A stretch of 8,807 bases of DNA from Bacteroidota bacterium (GCA_016866415.1 VGML01000082.1:1-8807), one strand, 5' to 3'. Shown: positions 1-6,204, counted from the stretch's first letter. Numbers and translations: made by a program. Notes: a model not told the origin generated them from the letters alone.

Positions 1-519
1 GTAATGATGCCAAAGATGGATGGTATTGAAACCTGTCAAGTAATTCGAAAGGATCTTAATTTAGCACAACCATTAATTGCATTTCTAACCGCAAGAGCAG
101 AGGATTACGCTCAAATTGCCGGTTTTGAAGCTGGAGGTGATGACTACATTACAAAACCAATACGACCAAGGTTACTCATTAGCAAAATTGAAGCGCTCCT
201 TCGAAGATTGGAAAAATCTGGAGGGCTTGAAGTAAATCAAGGAGAGCGAGCAATTAAAATTGACCGGGAGAAATTTACGGTTGAAATCGAAGGGAAAGAA
301 CTTCTCTTACCCAAAAAAGAATTCGAACTTTTGGAACTATTGGCAAGTCGCCCAGGGAAAGTTTACAACCGCGAACAAATATTAGCTATCGTTTGGGGAA
401 ATGAAACGGTAGTTGGAGAACGAACAATAGATGTTCATATCAGAAAATTACGAGAAAAGCTTGGAGATGACTATATTCGTACCATAAAAGGAATCGGATA
501 TACCTTCAACGAAAAGTGA
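1..519 (+). CDS. OmpR/PhoB-family response regulator, 5'-truncated
   Basis: This is a DNA-binding response regulator that accepts phosphate from the kinase encoded next and then acts on promoters. The reading frame is open from base 1, and the visible part starts in the VMMPKMDG motif. The phosphoacceptor Asp normally lies just before this motif, so it and about 50 N-terminal residues are outside the window. Counting from the Met at base 4, the receiver shows the switch Thr29 (in FLTA) and Lys51 (in ITKP). A winged-helix output domain fills roughly residues 78-169, with a recognition helix near 139-153 (ERTIDVHIRKLREKL) and the terminal hairpin GIGYTF. The domain order is that of PhoB/OmpR. 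The stop codon TGA overlaps the kinase start by 4 nt, so the two are co-transcribed. Family is certain; a phosphate-specific role is only inferred from the phosphate genes further along. Confidence 0.95.
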   Translation, partial: VMMPKMDGIETCQVIRKDLNLAQPLIAFLTARAEDYAQIAGFEAGGDDYITKPIRPRLLISKIEALLRRLEKSGGLEVNQGERAIKIDREKFTVEIEGKELLLPKKEFELLELLASRPGKVYNREQILAIVWGNETVVGERTIDVHIRKLREKLGDDYIRTIKGIGYTFNEK

Positions 520-1589
520 AAACCAACAGACCAAGCATCTTAATTTTATATGGAAGTTTAATCTTCTCTGTGATTAGTTTTTTACTCGCCGCATTTATCG
601 ATTTTGTGATTATTCCGTTTTCAAATGCACTTCTTGTATTAATTCCCTTAATTTCAGGCGTTGTTGCCTATTTTATTTTTTATTATCTGCTTAAAAAATT
701 TATTAATAATCGACTTTCATTAATTTACCGGTCAATTCAAGTAAATAATGGGATTGATTCTACAAAAAAAACATCGATTGATGAAGTCCTTGAAAAAGCG
801 GAATCAGACGTTAACAGCTGGAAAGAAGATAGAACAATAGAGATTTCTAAACTCAAAGAACAAGAGCAATTTCGTAAAGAATTTTTGGGAAATTTAGCTC
901 ACGAATTAAAGACTCCCGTTTTTTCAATTCAAGGTTACATTTCTACTTTGCTGGATGGTGCGCTTGAAGATGAAAACATTAACAGATCTTTTTTGGAACG
1001 AGCCAATAAAGCAACTGATCGGATGGTCGGAATCCTCGAAGATTTGGATCAAATTGCAAAACTGGAAGTTGAGGATTTAAAGCCTGAATTGCGGTCTTTC
1101 GATATAAGCGAACTTATCAAAGAAATACTTGAGACTCTTGAATTAACCGCAAAACAGAAAAATATTGTTTTAGCCTTAAAAAAAGACTATGGCCCCATTC
1201 ATGTGCTAGCAGATCGAACCAAAATCGGACAAGTACTGACGAATCTAATCAACAATTCCATCGCCTACGGTAAAGAAAATGGGAAAACGGAAATCAGTCT
1301 TTTGCTCTTTGAGAGTCTGGTAACAATCGAAATTAGTGACAATGGAATTGGAATTGACCCCAAGCATTTTCCACGCTTGTTTGAACGGTTTTACCGCGTT
1401 GAAAAAAGTAGAAATAGAAACGAAGGGGGCTCAGGACTTGGACTCGCGATTGTCAAGAATATTCTCGATTCCCACGGTCAGGCAATCAATGTTCGAAGCA
1501 CCGTAAATGTTGGTAGCACGTTCAGTTTTAGCTTGGAAAAAAGTAAAATTTCAGGACCCGTTAGTTCAAGGGGAATTCCGTTGAAATAA
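516..1589 (+). CDS. Membrane sensor histidine kinase, PhoR-like
   Basis: This is an inner-membrane kinase (357 aa) that should phosphorylate the regulator encoded just upstream. It starts at a GTG inside the sequence GTGA, sharing 4 nt with the regulator's end, which suggests translational coupling. Two membrane helices (about 7-30 and 36-60) are joined by only a few residues, so there is no periplasmic sensing domain. A charged helical linker (about 85-118) leads to the HisKA helix with phospho-acceptor His129 in LAHELKTP. The ATPase domain has the N box around Asn243-Asn247, the G1 box DNGIGI (275-280), the F box FERFYRV (289-295) and the G2 box GGSGLGLAIV (304-313). All catalytic motifs look intact. 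The FLGN...HELKTP...IQGY pattern is, as I recall, typical of Bacteroidota kinases often labelled PhoR. The stimulus cannot be read from the sequence. Confidence 0.94.
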   Translation: MKTNRPSILILYGSLIFSVISFLLAAFIDFVIIPFSNALLVLIPLISGVVAYFIFYYLLKKFINNRLSLIYRSIQVNNGIDSTKKTSIDEVLEKAESDVNSWKEDRTIEISKLKEQEQFRKEFLGNLAHELKTPVFSIQGYISTLLDGALEDENINRSFLERANKATDRMVGILEDLDQIAKLEVEDLKPELRSFDISELIKEILETLELTAKQKNIVLALKKDYGPIHVLADRTKIGQVLTNLINNSIAYGKENGKTEISLLLFESLVTIEISDNGIGIDPKHFPRLFERFYRVEKSRNRNEGGSGLGLAIVKNILDSHGQAINVRSTVNVGSTFSFSLEKSKISGPVSSRGIPLK

Positions 1590-1593
1590 AAAC

Positions 1594-2100
1594 CTATCTT
1601 TTTAAATAATGACGGATAACGAATGAATAGCCGTGTTTCTCGTCAATTGATTGTTCATCAAGAACTTGAATTTTCCATTCCCTTTTATCAAATTCTGGAA
1701 AAAACGTGTCGGCATCAAAAATACCAGCCACATAGGTGATGTACATTTCACTTAAACACTTAGATTCTAGTGCCATCTTGTAAATTTCGCCACCACCAAT
1801 AATGAATACTTTTCGCTCTTTTTCATCCTTGAAATGATCCAAACAGTCATTGAGTGAGTTGAAAACCAAACAATTTTCAGCTTTAAAATCTTTATTACGC
1901 GTTAATATTACATTCAAACGATTGGGAAGCGGCCGGTATTTTTCAGGAATTGAATCGTAATTCTTTCTTCCCATCACCACAATTTGATTCTTAGTCGTTT
2001 CTTTAAAGAAATTCATATCGGCAGGCAAATGCCACATTAAATCGTTGTTCTTGCCAATTCCTCGATTGGAATCCATAGCGACGATGAGTGAAACTATCAT
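1594..2100 (-). CDS. folA: Dihydrofolate reductase
   Basis: This cytoplasmic enzyme reduces dihydrofolate to tetrahydrofolate with NADPH. At 168 aa it has the usual bacterial length. Visible family features are the N-terminal strand ending in Ala8-Met9, the NRGIGKNNDLMWHLPAD segment with the catalytic acid Asp28, the cofactor-binding GRKNYDSIP stretch (44-52; GRKTWESI-like in most relatives), Arg61 in the position that binds the folate glutamate, and the glycine pair in IIGGGEIY (100-107). The ATG lies one base after the thyA stop codon, so the two are translated from one message. ThyA is the enzyme that produces dihydrofolate, so the pairing is functional. Its stop codon is only 4 nt from that of the convergent sensor kinase gene. 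Nothing suggests a drug-resistance variant. Confidence 0.97.
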   Translation of the reverse strand: MIVSLIVAMDSNRGIGKNNDLMWHLPADMNFFKETTKNQIVVMGRKNYDSIPEKYRPLPNRLNVILTRNKDFKAENCLVFNSLNDCLDHFKDEKERKVFIIGGGEIYKMALESKCLSEMYITYVAGIFDADTFFPEFDKREWKIQVLDEQSIDEKHGYSFVIRHYLKR

Positions 2101-2101
2101 G

Positions 2102-2896
2102 TTAAACGGCTACCTCGGCTTTAATGTGTGGATGTGGATCGTAATTGACCAACTCAAAATCTTCAAATTTAAATTCAAACAAATCTTTCACATTTGGATT
2201 GATTTTCATTTGTGGCAAAGACCTAAAATCTCTTGTCAACTGCAATTTTGCTTGCTCCAAATGGTTCGAATACAAATGCGCATCTCCAAGTGTATGAACA
2301 AAATCTCCTGGTTCTAAGTCGCAAACCTGAGCCAGCATCATCGTTAAAAGTGCGTATGACGCAATATTGAAAGGAACACCAAGAAAGGTATCTGCGCTGC
2401 GTTGATACAACTGACAACTTAATTTTCCCTCGGCGACATAAAACTGAAAAAATGCATGACACGGAGGTAAAGCCATTTTCTCAATTTCACCCACATTCCA
2501 AGCTGAAACGATAATTCGTCTTGAATCCGGATTGTTTTTCAATTGGTCAATCACTTGTTTGATTTGATCGATGTGGCGTCCTTCAGCTGTTGGCCAACTT
2601 CTCCATTGCGAGCCATAAACTGGACCTAAGTTACCATTTTCATCTGCCCACTCATCCCAAATGGAAACATTGTTTTCTTTAAGATACTGAATGTTCGTGT
2701 CACCTTTCAAGAACCACAATAACTCGTGAATGATTGAACGTAAATGAAGTTTTTTGGTTGTTATACAAGGAAATCCTTCACTCAAATCAAAGCGCATTTG
2801 ATAACCAAAAACCGATATTGTTCCAGTTCCAGTTCGGTCTTCTTTTTTAACGCCATTTTCGAGGATATGCTCGAGTAAATCGTGGTATTGTTTCAT
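2102..2896 (-). CDS. thyA: Thymidylate synthase
   Basis: This cytoplasmic homodimeric enzyme methylates dUMP to dTMP using methylene-tetrahydrofolate and releases dihydrofolate. The protein is 264 aa, the same length as the E. coli enzyme, and the key residues fall at the same numbers: Arg21, Arg126 and Arg127 (phosphate binding from the partner subunit), nucleophile Cys146 in LPPCHAFFQFYV, Arg166, Asp169, Asn177, and His207/Tyr209 in DAHLYSNH. The N-terminal RTGTGT and the C-terminal valine are also typical. It is followed after one base by folA. A gap of 104 bp separates it from the outer-membrane protein gene upstream, so it may have its own promoter or be read through from the CvpA gene. 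Annotation is unambiguous. Confidence 0.98.
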   Translation of the reverse strand: MKQYHDLLEHILENGVKKEDRTGTGTISVFGYQMRFDLSEGFPCITTKKLHLRSIIHELLWFLKGDTNIQYLKENNVSIWDEWADENGNLGPVYGSQWRSWPTAEGRHIDQIKQVIDQLKNNPDSRRIIVSAWNVGEIEKMALPPCHAFFQFYVAEGKLSCQLYQRSADTFLGVPFNIASYALLTMMLAQVCDLEPGDFVHTLGDAHLYSNHLEQAKLQLTRDFRSLPQMKINPNVKDLFEFKFEDFELVNYDPHPHIKAEVAV

Positions 2897-3000
2897 CGGA
2901 ATGAATAAAAATTCAGTGAAACGAAGTTACTCCAAAAACAAAGGTTTGAAAATTCAACTTTTCAAGATTTTTGAACAATTTTTGCCTTGAAAATTCATGA
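2897..3000 (-). promoter_or_regulatory. Possible weak thyA-folA promoter region
   Basis: This 104-bp AT-rich gap lies upstream of thyA. On the minus strand, AACCTTTG (2946-2939) is one base off the Bacteroidota -7 consensus TAnnTTTG. A TTG at 2965-2963 lies 16 bp upstream of it, slightly short for a -33 element. It would give a leader of roughly 35-40 nt. The gap also holds an 11-bp direct repeat (TTGAAAATTCA at 2946 and 2987) and an 8-bp inverted repeat (2959-2966 with 2986-2993, 19-nt loop) that could form a feeble hairpin after the upstream gene. All of this is weak. Confidence 0.25.
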
Positions 3001-3540
3001 TCAATCTTTCTCCTTCTTTTTTACTTCACGATCATTGATGAAAACAAATCGAGCACTCAAGAATATTGTATTCGACTCAAAGGTCGTTTTATCAAAAGCA
3101 TAGAATGGGTAGAGGAAATGATATCCTGTTTGAATATGCAATTGCCATATCTTATAACCCAACGTCGGTGTAATACCAAATCGATAATCTTGAAAATTGG
3201 TACGCATACATAAAGTTCCTCCGAAAGTCATACCAACATTGCTTCCACGATACCAATAACCCAAATCGTATCCAAGCACCGGATTAAACCGAGAAAAATC
3301 GTAGGTGTAGTTCACCCCAAAATGCAAAGCATGGGTATTTGGACTCATCAATTTTCCTTCCTTCCACTGGCGCTCGGCACCAATTTCGCCCGCGTAATAC
3401 CTACCGCTTTGAACACCGACATAAGGTCCGGTTTTTATAATTGTCTTTTGTTTTTTGGGTTTTGAATTAAATAATCCTTGAGTGAACGCTGATTTCAAAC
3501 AAAAAAAAGAAACAACTAAAATTAGAATTCTATTTACCAT
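3001..3540 (-). CDS. Hypothetical exported, predicted outer-membrane protein
   Basis: I do not recognise a named family. The chosen ATG (complement of 3538-3540) gives 179 aa starting with a signal peptide: M-V-N-R, a hydrophobic core (ILILVVSFFCL), then SAFTQ with likely cleavage near T-Q. A start further upstream (up to 3618) would put a charged 26-residue stretch before the signal and run 89 nt into the CvpA gene, so I reject it. The mature part has many short alternating aromatic/glycine segments (GPYVGVQSGRYY, GYDLGYWYRG, YRFGITPTLGYKI), the look of a small beta-barrel. It ends in a lysine-rich tail (REVKKKEKD) rather than the terminal aromatic residue common in barrels. The start overlaps the end of the CvpA-family gene by 11 nt, which implies co-expression. 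Function unknown. Confidence 0.75.
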   Translation of the reverse strand: MVNRILILVVSFFCLKSAFTQGLFNSKPKKQKTIIKTGPYVGVQSGRYYAGEIGAERQWKEGKLMSPNTHALHFGVNYTYDFSRFNPVLGYDLGYWYRGSNVGMTFGGTLCMRTNFQDYRFGITPTLGYKIWQLHIQTGYHFLYPFYAFDKTTFESNTIFLSARFVFINDREVKKKEKD

Positions 3541-4165
3541 ATTTTTTATGAATTTCCATGATGGTTTTGGCGTCATTGACTTCGATTCCCAAACTATCTG
3601 CAATCTCTTTCGCTTCAATTACCTGTTCAACGCTCAGTTTCGTTTCCTTTGCCTTTTCGTGTGAATCCATATAATCGAAAATTCTTGTTTTCGTTACACC
3701 TGGAATCGTGTGGGAAACTAATCCCGTTACGGCAGGATAAAGTATAGCGTTTTCCTTGTTTTTTTTAGTAATGAACTTTTCATCCGCATCCAACGATTGA
3801 ATAAAAACAAATATGCAACCAATTAGATAGCCCCACTTCAATATTCCAATAAGCGCACCCGCTCCTTTATTCAAAAAAGACAATTGTGCTAACTTTAAAA
3901 CCTGCTCCAATGCTTTTCCACCAAAATAAACCATCGCGCCAACAGCTAAAAATAAAAGTAAAAACGAAATTGCGGGTAGATATCCAGGTTTTTCATGTGT
4001 TTTCCCAACAATAATTTCCGTGATTTTATCTGAAAAATGAAAAGCAGCATACAGACCTACCAAAAGTGCTAAGATTGTAAACAATTCCATGACGAAGCCT
4101 TTTTTAAACCCTTTCCAGGCGCCATAAATTAAAGGAATTAGGATGATTAAATCGATGATTTCCAT
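3530..4165 (-). CDS. CvpA family inner-membrane protein
   Basis: This 211-aa integral membrane protein resembles CvpA, named for colicin V production in E. coli; members are linked to envelope homeostasis and their molecular role is poorly known. The N-terminus has the family pattern D-x-I-I-L-I-P-L...G-x-x-K-G-F-x-x-G-F-V (residues 5-25). Hydrophobic helices lie at about 3-20, 26-45, 62-83 and 104-124, and the glycine-rich NKGAGALIGILKWG (99-112) matches the third family block. The C-terminal 85 residues are hydrophilic, with a helical region (about 165-210) rich in Lys and Glu that should be cytoplasmic or periplasmic. It heads a minus-strand run with the small outer-membrane protein, then thyA-folA. 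It is divergent from tadA across about 100 bp. I assign it by pattern only, so family confidence is good and function open. Confidence 0.85.
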   Translation of the reverse strand: MEIIDLIILIPLIYGAWKGFKKGFVMELFTILALLVGLYAAFHFSDKITEIIVGKTHEKPGYLPAISFLLLFLAVGAMVYFGGKALEQVLKLAQLSFLNKGAGALIGILKWGYLIGCIFVFIQSLDADEKFITKKNKENAILYPAVTGLVSHTIPGVTKTRIFDYMDSHEKAKETKLSVEQVIEAKEIADSLGIEVNDAKTIMEIHKKYGK

Positions 4166-4229
4166 TTTTGAAAATTACTCAGCTAGAATAGATAAATTTT
4201 TATTCGATTGAAATCTTCTACACAATTCC

Positions 4230-4260
4230 TTGTGAGTTTTTCGGATAGTTCTTATTCTTG
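4230..4260 (+). promoter_or_regulatory. Possible tadA promoter
   Basis: TTG (4230-4232), then 20 bp, then TATTCTTG (4253-4260). This is one mismatch from the Bacteroidota pattern TTG-N(about 17-23)-TAnnTTTG. If used, transcription would begin close to the ATG at 4267, giving a very short or absent leader. The same TTG at 4258 is the alternative upstream start codon that I rejected for tadA. Confidence 0.3.
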
Positions 4261-4266
4261 TATTCG

Positions 4267-4713
4267 ATGATCAGTCCTTACAACGATGAATATTTCATGC
4301 GGCAAGCTTTGGTGGAGGCTAAACATGCCTTTTCATTGGATGAAGTTCCTGTTGGAGCAGTTATCGTTTGTAAAAATCAAATCATTGCCCGAGGACATAA
4401 TCTCACAGAAACTTTAACGGATGTCACAGCGCATGCTGAAATTCAAGCCATAACGGCAGCATCACAATATCTTGGGGCCAAATACCTGAAGGGATGCACC
4501 TTGTATGTTACCCTTGAGCCCTGTTGCATGTGTGCAGGAGCACTTTATTGGACGCAAATTGATAAAGTGGTTTTTGGTGCACGAGATGAAATCAGAGGCG
4601 CTGGCCAACATGAAAATTCCTTATATCACCCAACGACACTTGTTACGAATGGTGTTTTACAAGAGGAGTGCAGTCTGTTAATGAAAGAGTTTTTTGCTTC
4701 GAAGAGAAAGTAA
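4267..4713 (+). CDS. tadA: tRNA adenosine(34) deaminase TadA
   Basis: This enzyme converts adenosine to inosine at wobble position 34 of tRNA-Arg(ACG), needed to decode several arginine codons, and is usually essential. The protein is 148 aa from the ATG at 4267. A TTG nine bases upstream could add three residues, but an ATG start keeps the usual short leader before the DEYFMRQAL helix. The deaminase zinc site is complete: His56-Ala57-Glu58 (zinc ligand and proton shuttle) and Pro85-Cys86-Cys87-Met88-Cys89 (ligands Cys86 and Cys89). LTDVTAHAEIQAI, TLYVTLEPC and MCAGALYW match TadA rather than cytosine or guanine deaminases. It is monocistronic: divergent from the CvpA gene and tail to tail with the porin gene, with 4 nt between their stops. 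Confidence 0.94.
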   Translation: MISPYNDEYFMRQALVEAKHAFSLDEVPVGAVIVCKNQIIARGHNLTETLTDVTAHAEIQAITAASQYLGAKYLKGCTLYVTLEPCCMCAGALYWTQIDKVVFGARDEIRGAGQHENSLYHPTTLVTNGVLQEECSLLMKEFFASKRK

Positions 4714-4717
4714 TTAA

Positions 4718-5914
4718 TTAGAAATTCATTTGTGCCTGAATTCGTAATAAATTTCCACGCTGGTAATTATTAGGCTTGGAGAAATCTTCAAATCTTCTTG
4801 ATGACATCGTGTACATCACAACTAGTTCAAAGTTCTTCCCCATTTGCCATTCTGTTCCAATCTCCAATTCTTTCACGCGATAACTTCTTGCATCTAATTC
4901 GTGCTTTTTTCCGCCTTTGTATGTTTGATATCTCACAAAAGGTATTAGGGTTTGTTCTCCAAAATTCATTTTATAAGAAGCAGTTACAAAACCACCTCGC
5001 AATGCTTGTGTTGAAATTGAATCCGCGAATTTGTCAAATTCTGGACCGCGACCAACATTGTATTCTGCTAAAATTCCAAACGGTTTTGGATACAAAACAA
5101 ATGTTCCGCCAACACGCTCGTCATCGTATAATTTATCCTCGGCAAATTTCACACCACTTGATGTACTTAACAAGGAGAACTTTCCTTTATATGCCTGAAG
5201 ACCTGTTTCAACGATTTGATTTTTTATTTGAAATGGATATGTTAATCGTGTAACGATGTGTCTGTTTTTATTTAATTCAGGTCTATTAGCCGTTTGACCG
5301 TTGTACGCTCCAAAGGCGAATACACCATAGTCTCCCGATCCCTTTAGACCATCATTAACCAAAGATGAAAAGAGCTTTCTTGTTTTTTCAGGGGCCCAAT
5401 AAAAGAAAACACCCAAATCACGTTCATTTGAAACAGCACTGTTTAATGCGTCGCTACGATCAAGTGCTAAGCGATTTTGCGAAGACTGCATATTCTCAAA
5501 TCCAAATGGAACTTTACTTTGACCTATTCGAAAACGAAATTCATTCTTCTTATCTATGCCTACGTCAAAATAAGCATCTCTCAACTGCGCGAAATGAAGC
5601 GTGGAAGAAGAAGGCGCACTGGCAAAATCTGGCTGCACGTAAAAATATACTCGAGGATGAATTTGCCCAAAGAAAATGATTCGCATTCGTCTGATAAAAA
5701 ATCCATTTTCTCCACCCCAGCTTTTATCACATTGCTCGCACTCCAAGTCTTCGTTAGTCTGTAACAACCCGTTATATCGAACTTGGGCATAACCTCGAAT
5801 TGAAATTTTGTCAAACCATTTCTTCTCTGATGGTTTATCGGTAGAAGTTGGTGTTTGTGCAAACGTAAATTTTACAAATGAAACCAAAACTAAAACAACT
5901 ATTTTCTTTGCCAT
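4718..5914 (-). CDS. Phosphate-selective porin O/P family outer-membrane channel
   Basis: This is a predicted outer-membrane beta-barrel of the OprO/OprP family (398 aa), which in Pseudomonas takes up phosphate or polyphosphate. From the ATG at 5914 there is a signal peptide (MAKK, core IVVLVLVSFV, cleavage near FTFA-Q, residue 19/20). The mature chain has alternating strands, the IRRMRIIFFGQIHPRVYFYVQPDF block (74-97) found in this family, the Arg/Lys-rich RFRIGQSKVPFGFENMQSSQNR segment (127-148), and ends in a terminal Phe (QMNF), the usual barrel signal. Arg and Lys in the third segment may line the channel, but this is inference. A Cys pair (C59, C62) sits in an early loop. A longer start at 5965 is unlikely because a -7 promoter element lies at 5968-5975. 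The gene is divergent from the DUF47-pit operon, which supports phosphate as substrate; many family members in this phylum are uncharacterised. Confidence 0.88.
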   Translation of the reverse strand: MAKKIVVLVLVSFVKFTFAQTPTSTDKPSEKKWFDKISIRGYAQVRYNGLLQTNEDLECEQCDKSWGGENGFFIRRMRIIFFGQIHPRVYFYVQPDFASAPSSSTLHFAQLRDAYFDVGIDKKNEFRFRIGQSKVPFGFENMQSSQNRLALDRSDALNSAVSNERDLGVFFYWAPEKTRKLFSSLVNDGLKGSGDYGVFAFGAYNGQTANRPELNKNRHIVTRLTYPFQIKNQIVETGLQAYKGKFSLLSTSSGVKFAEDKLYDDERVGGTFVLYPKPFGILAEYNVGRGPEFDKFADSISTQALRGGFVTASYKMNFGEQTLIPFVRYQTYKGGKKHELDARSYRVKELEIGTEWQMGKNFELVVMYTMSSRRFEDFSKPNNYQRGNLLRIQAQMNF

Positions 5915-5967
5915 ATTACAATATTTTTTAAACGGATACATTTCTTGTAATCGTTCTAAATCCATGG

Positions 5968-5975
5968 CAAAATTA
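5968..5975 (-). promoter_or_regulatory. Porin promoter -7 element
   Basis: On the minus strand the sequence is TAATTTTG, a perfect match to the Bacteroidota -7 consensus TAnnTTTG. Transcription would start near 5962-5964, leaving a leader of about 50 nt before the ATG at 5914 and excluding the alternative start at 5965. No clear TTG -33 element is seen at the expected place (about 5993-6000); that spot is occupied by the TTAACA array. A promoter with a good -7 and a missing -33 covered by operator repeats is what an activator-dependent gene would look like. Confidence 0.45.
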
Positions 5976-5980
5976 AATCC

Positions 5981-6055
5981 TTAACTCTTGATTAACATTC
6001 GCTTAATTCATTAATAACTTAAAGATAATTTTCGTAACATTTTATTAACATTGGA
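5981..6055. repeat. Tandem 11-bp TTAAC(A/T) array, Pho-box-like
   Basis: Plus-strand hexamers begin exactly 11 bp apart: TTAACT (5981), TTAACA (5992), TTAATT (6003), ATAACT (6014), ATAATT (6025). After a 2-bp shift come GTAACA (6034) and TTAACA (6045), again 11 bp apart. The shared pattern is nTAA(C/T)(A/T). TTAACATT occurs exactly twice (5992 and 6045). Eleven-bp head-to-tail repeats are the geometry bound by PhoB/PhoP winged-helix dimers, and the Bacillus PhoP consensus TT(A/C/T)A(C/T)A fits TTAACA. Position supports this: the array covers the porin -33 region and lies between two phosphate-uptake transcripts. The AT-rich background means the weaker units could be chance. Confidence 0.5.
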
Positions 6056-6133
6056 GGTTTTTTTTCAGAAAATCTTTAGAATAAACGGTATAAAAAACGA
6101 CTCTTTCAGTCATTATTTTGGGCAAAACCAATA

Positions 6134-6160
6134 GTTTACAATGTTATCTTTACGTTAACA
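6134..6160. promoter_or_regulatory. Second TTAACA-type cluster upstream of DUF47-pit promoter
   Basis: Plus-strand units GTTTACA (6134), GTTATCT (6143) and GTTAACA (6154) are spaced 9 then 11 bp, the same 9/11 spacing as the last three units of the array at 5981-6055. The cluster ends 16 bp before the TTG of the DUF47-pit promoter, a normal place for an activator of the PhoB type. Two of three hexamers (TTTACA, TTAACA) fit the Bacillus PhoP consensus; the middle one does not fully. Confidence 0.35.
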
Positions 6161-6176
6161 AACAATCTAAAATTAC

Positions 6177-6204
6177 TTGGAGTGTAACTAGAATTCTAAA
6201 TTTG
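6177..6204 (+). promoter_or_regulatory. DUF47-pit operon promoter
   Basis: TTG (6177-6179), then 17 bp, then TAAATTTG (6197-6204), a perfect -7 element for Bacteroidota with a spacer at the short end of the accepted range. Transcription would begin near 6208-6211, leaving a leader of about 10 nt before the ATG at 6220. This also rules out the longer reading frame that opens at the TTG at 6118. Confidence 0.55.

Noticed and set aside
2959..2993. Inverted repeat as terminator after the outer-membrane protein gene
   Set aside because: The stem has only 8 bp, is nearly all A/T with a 19-nt loop and lacks a clean T tract on the minus strand, so it is mentioned only in the thyA upstream entry.
3541..3618. 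N-terminal extension of the small outer-membrane protein
   Set aside because: It would lie inside the CvpA coding sequence and place charged residues before a good signal peptide that starts at 3540.
4798..5253. Open frame of 151 codons on the plus strand
   Set aside because: It is entirely antisense to the well-supported porin gene, has low-complexity composition and no family features. The other plus-strand frames at 5365-5679 and 5477-5764 are rejected for the same reason.
5915..5965. Longer porin start with 17 extra N-terminal residues
   Set aside because: The extension is charged, precedes a complete signal peptide, and its ATG would lie at or before the transcription start predicted from the -7 element at 5968-5975.
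6056..6066. Run of eight T as a terminator
   Set aside because: No stable GC-containing stem precedes it, and no plus-strand transcript is expected to end there.
6105..6125. Extra promoter-like sequence (TTATTTTG) upstream of DUF47
   Set aside because: It has one mismatch, no TTG at a suitable distance, and a better promoter lies at 6177-6204.
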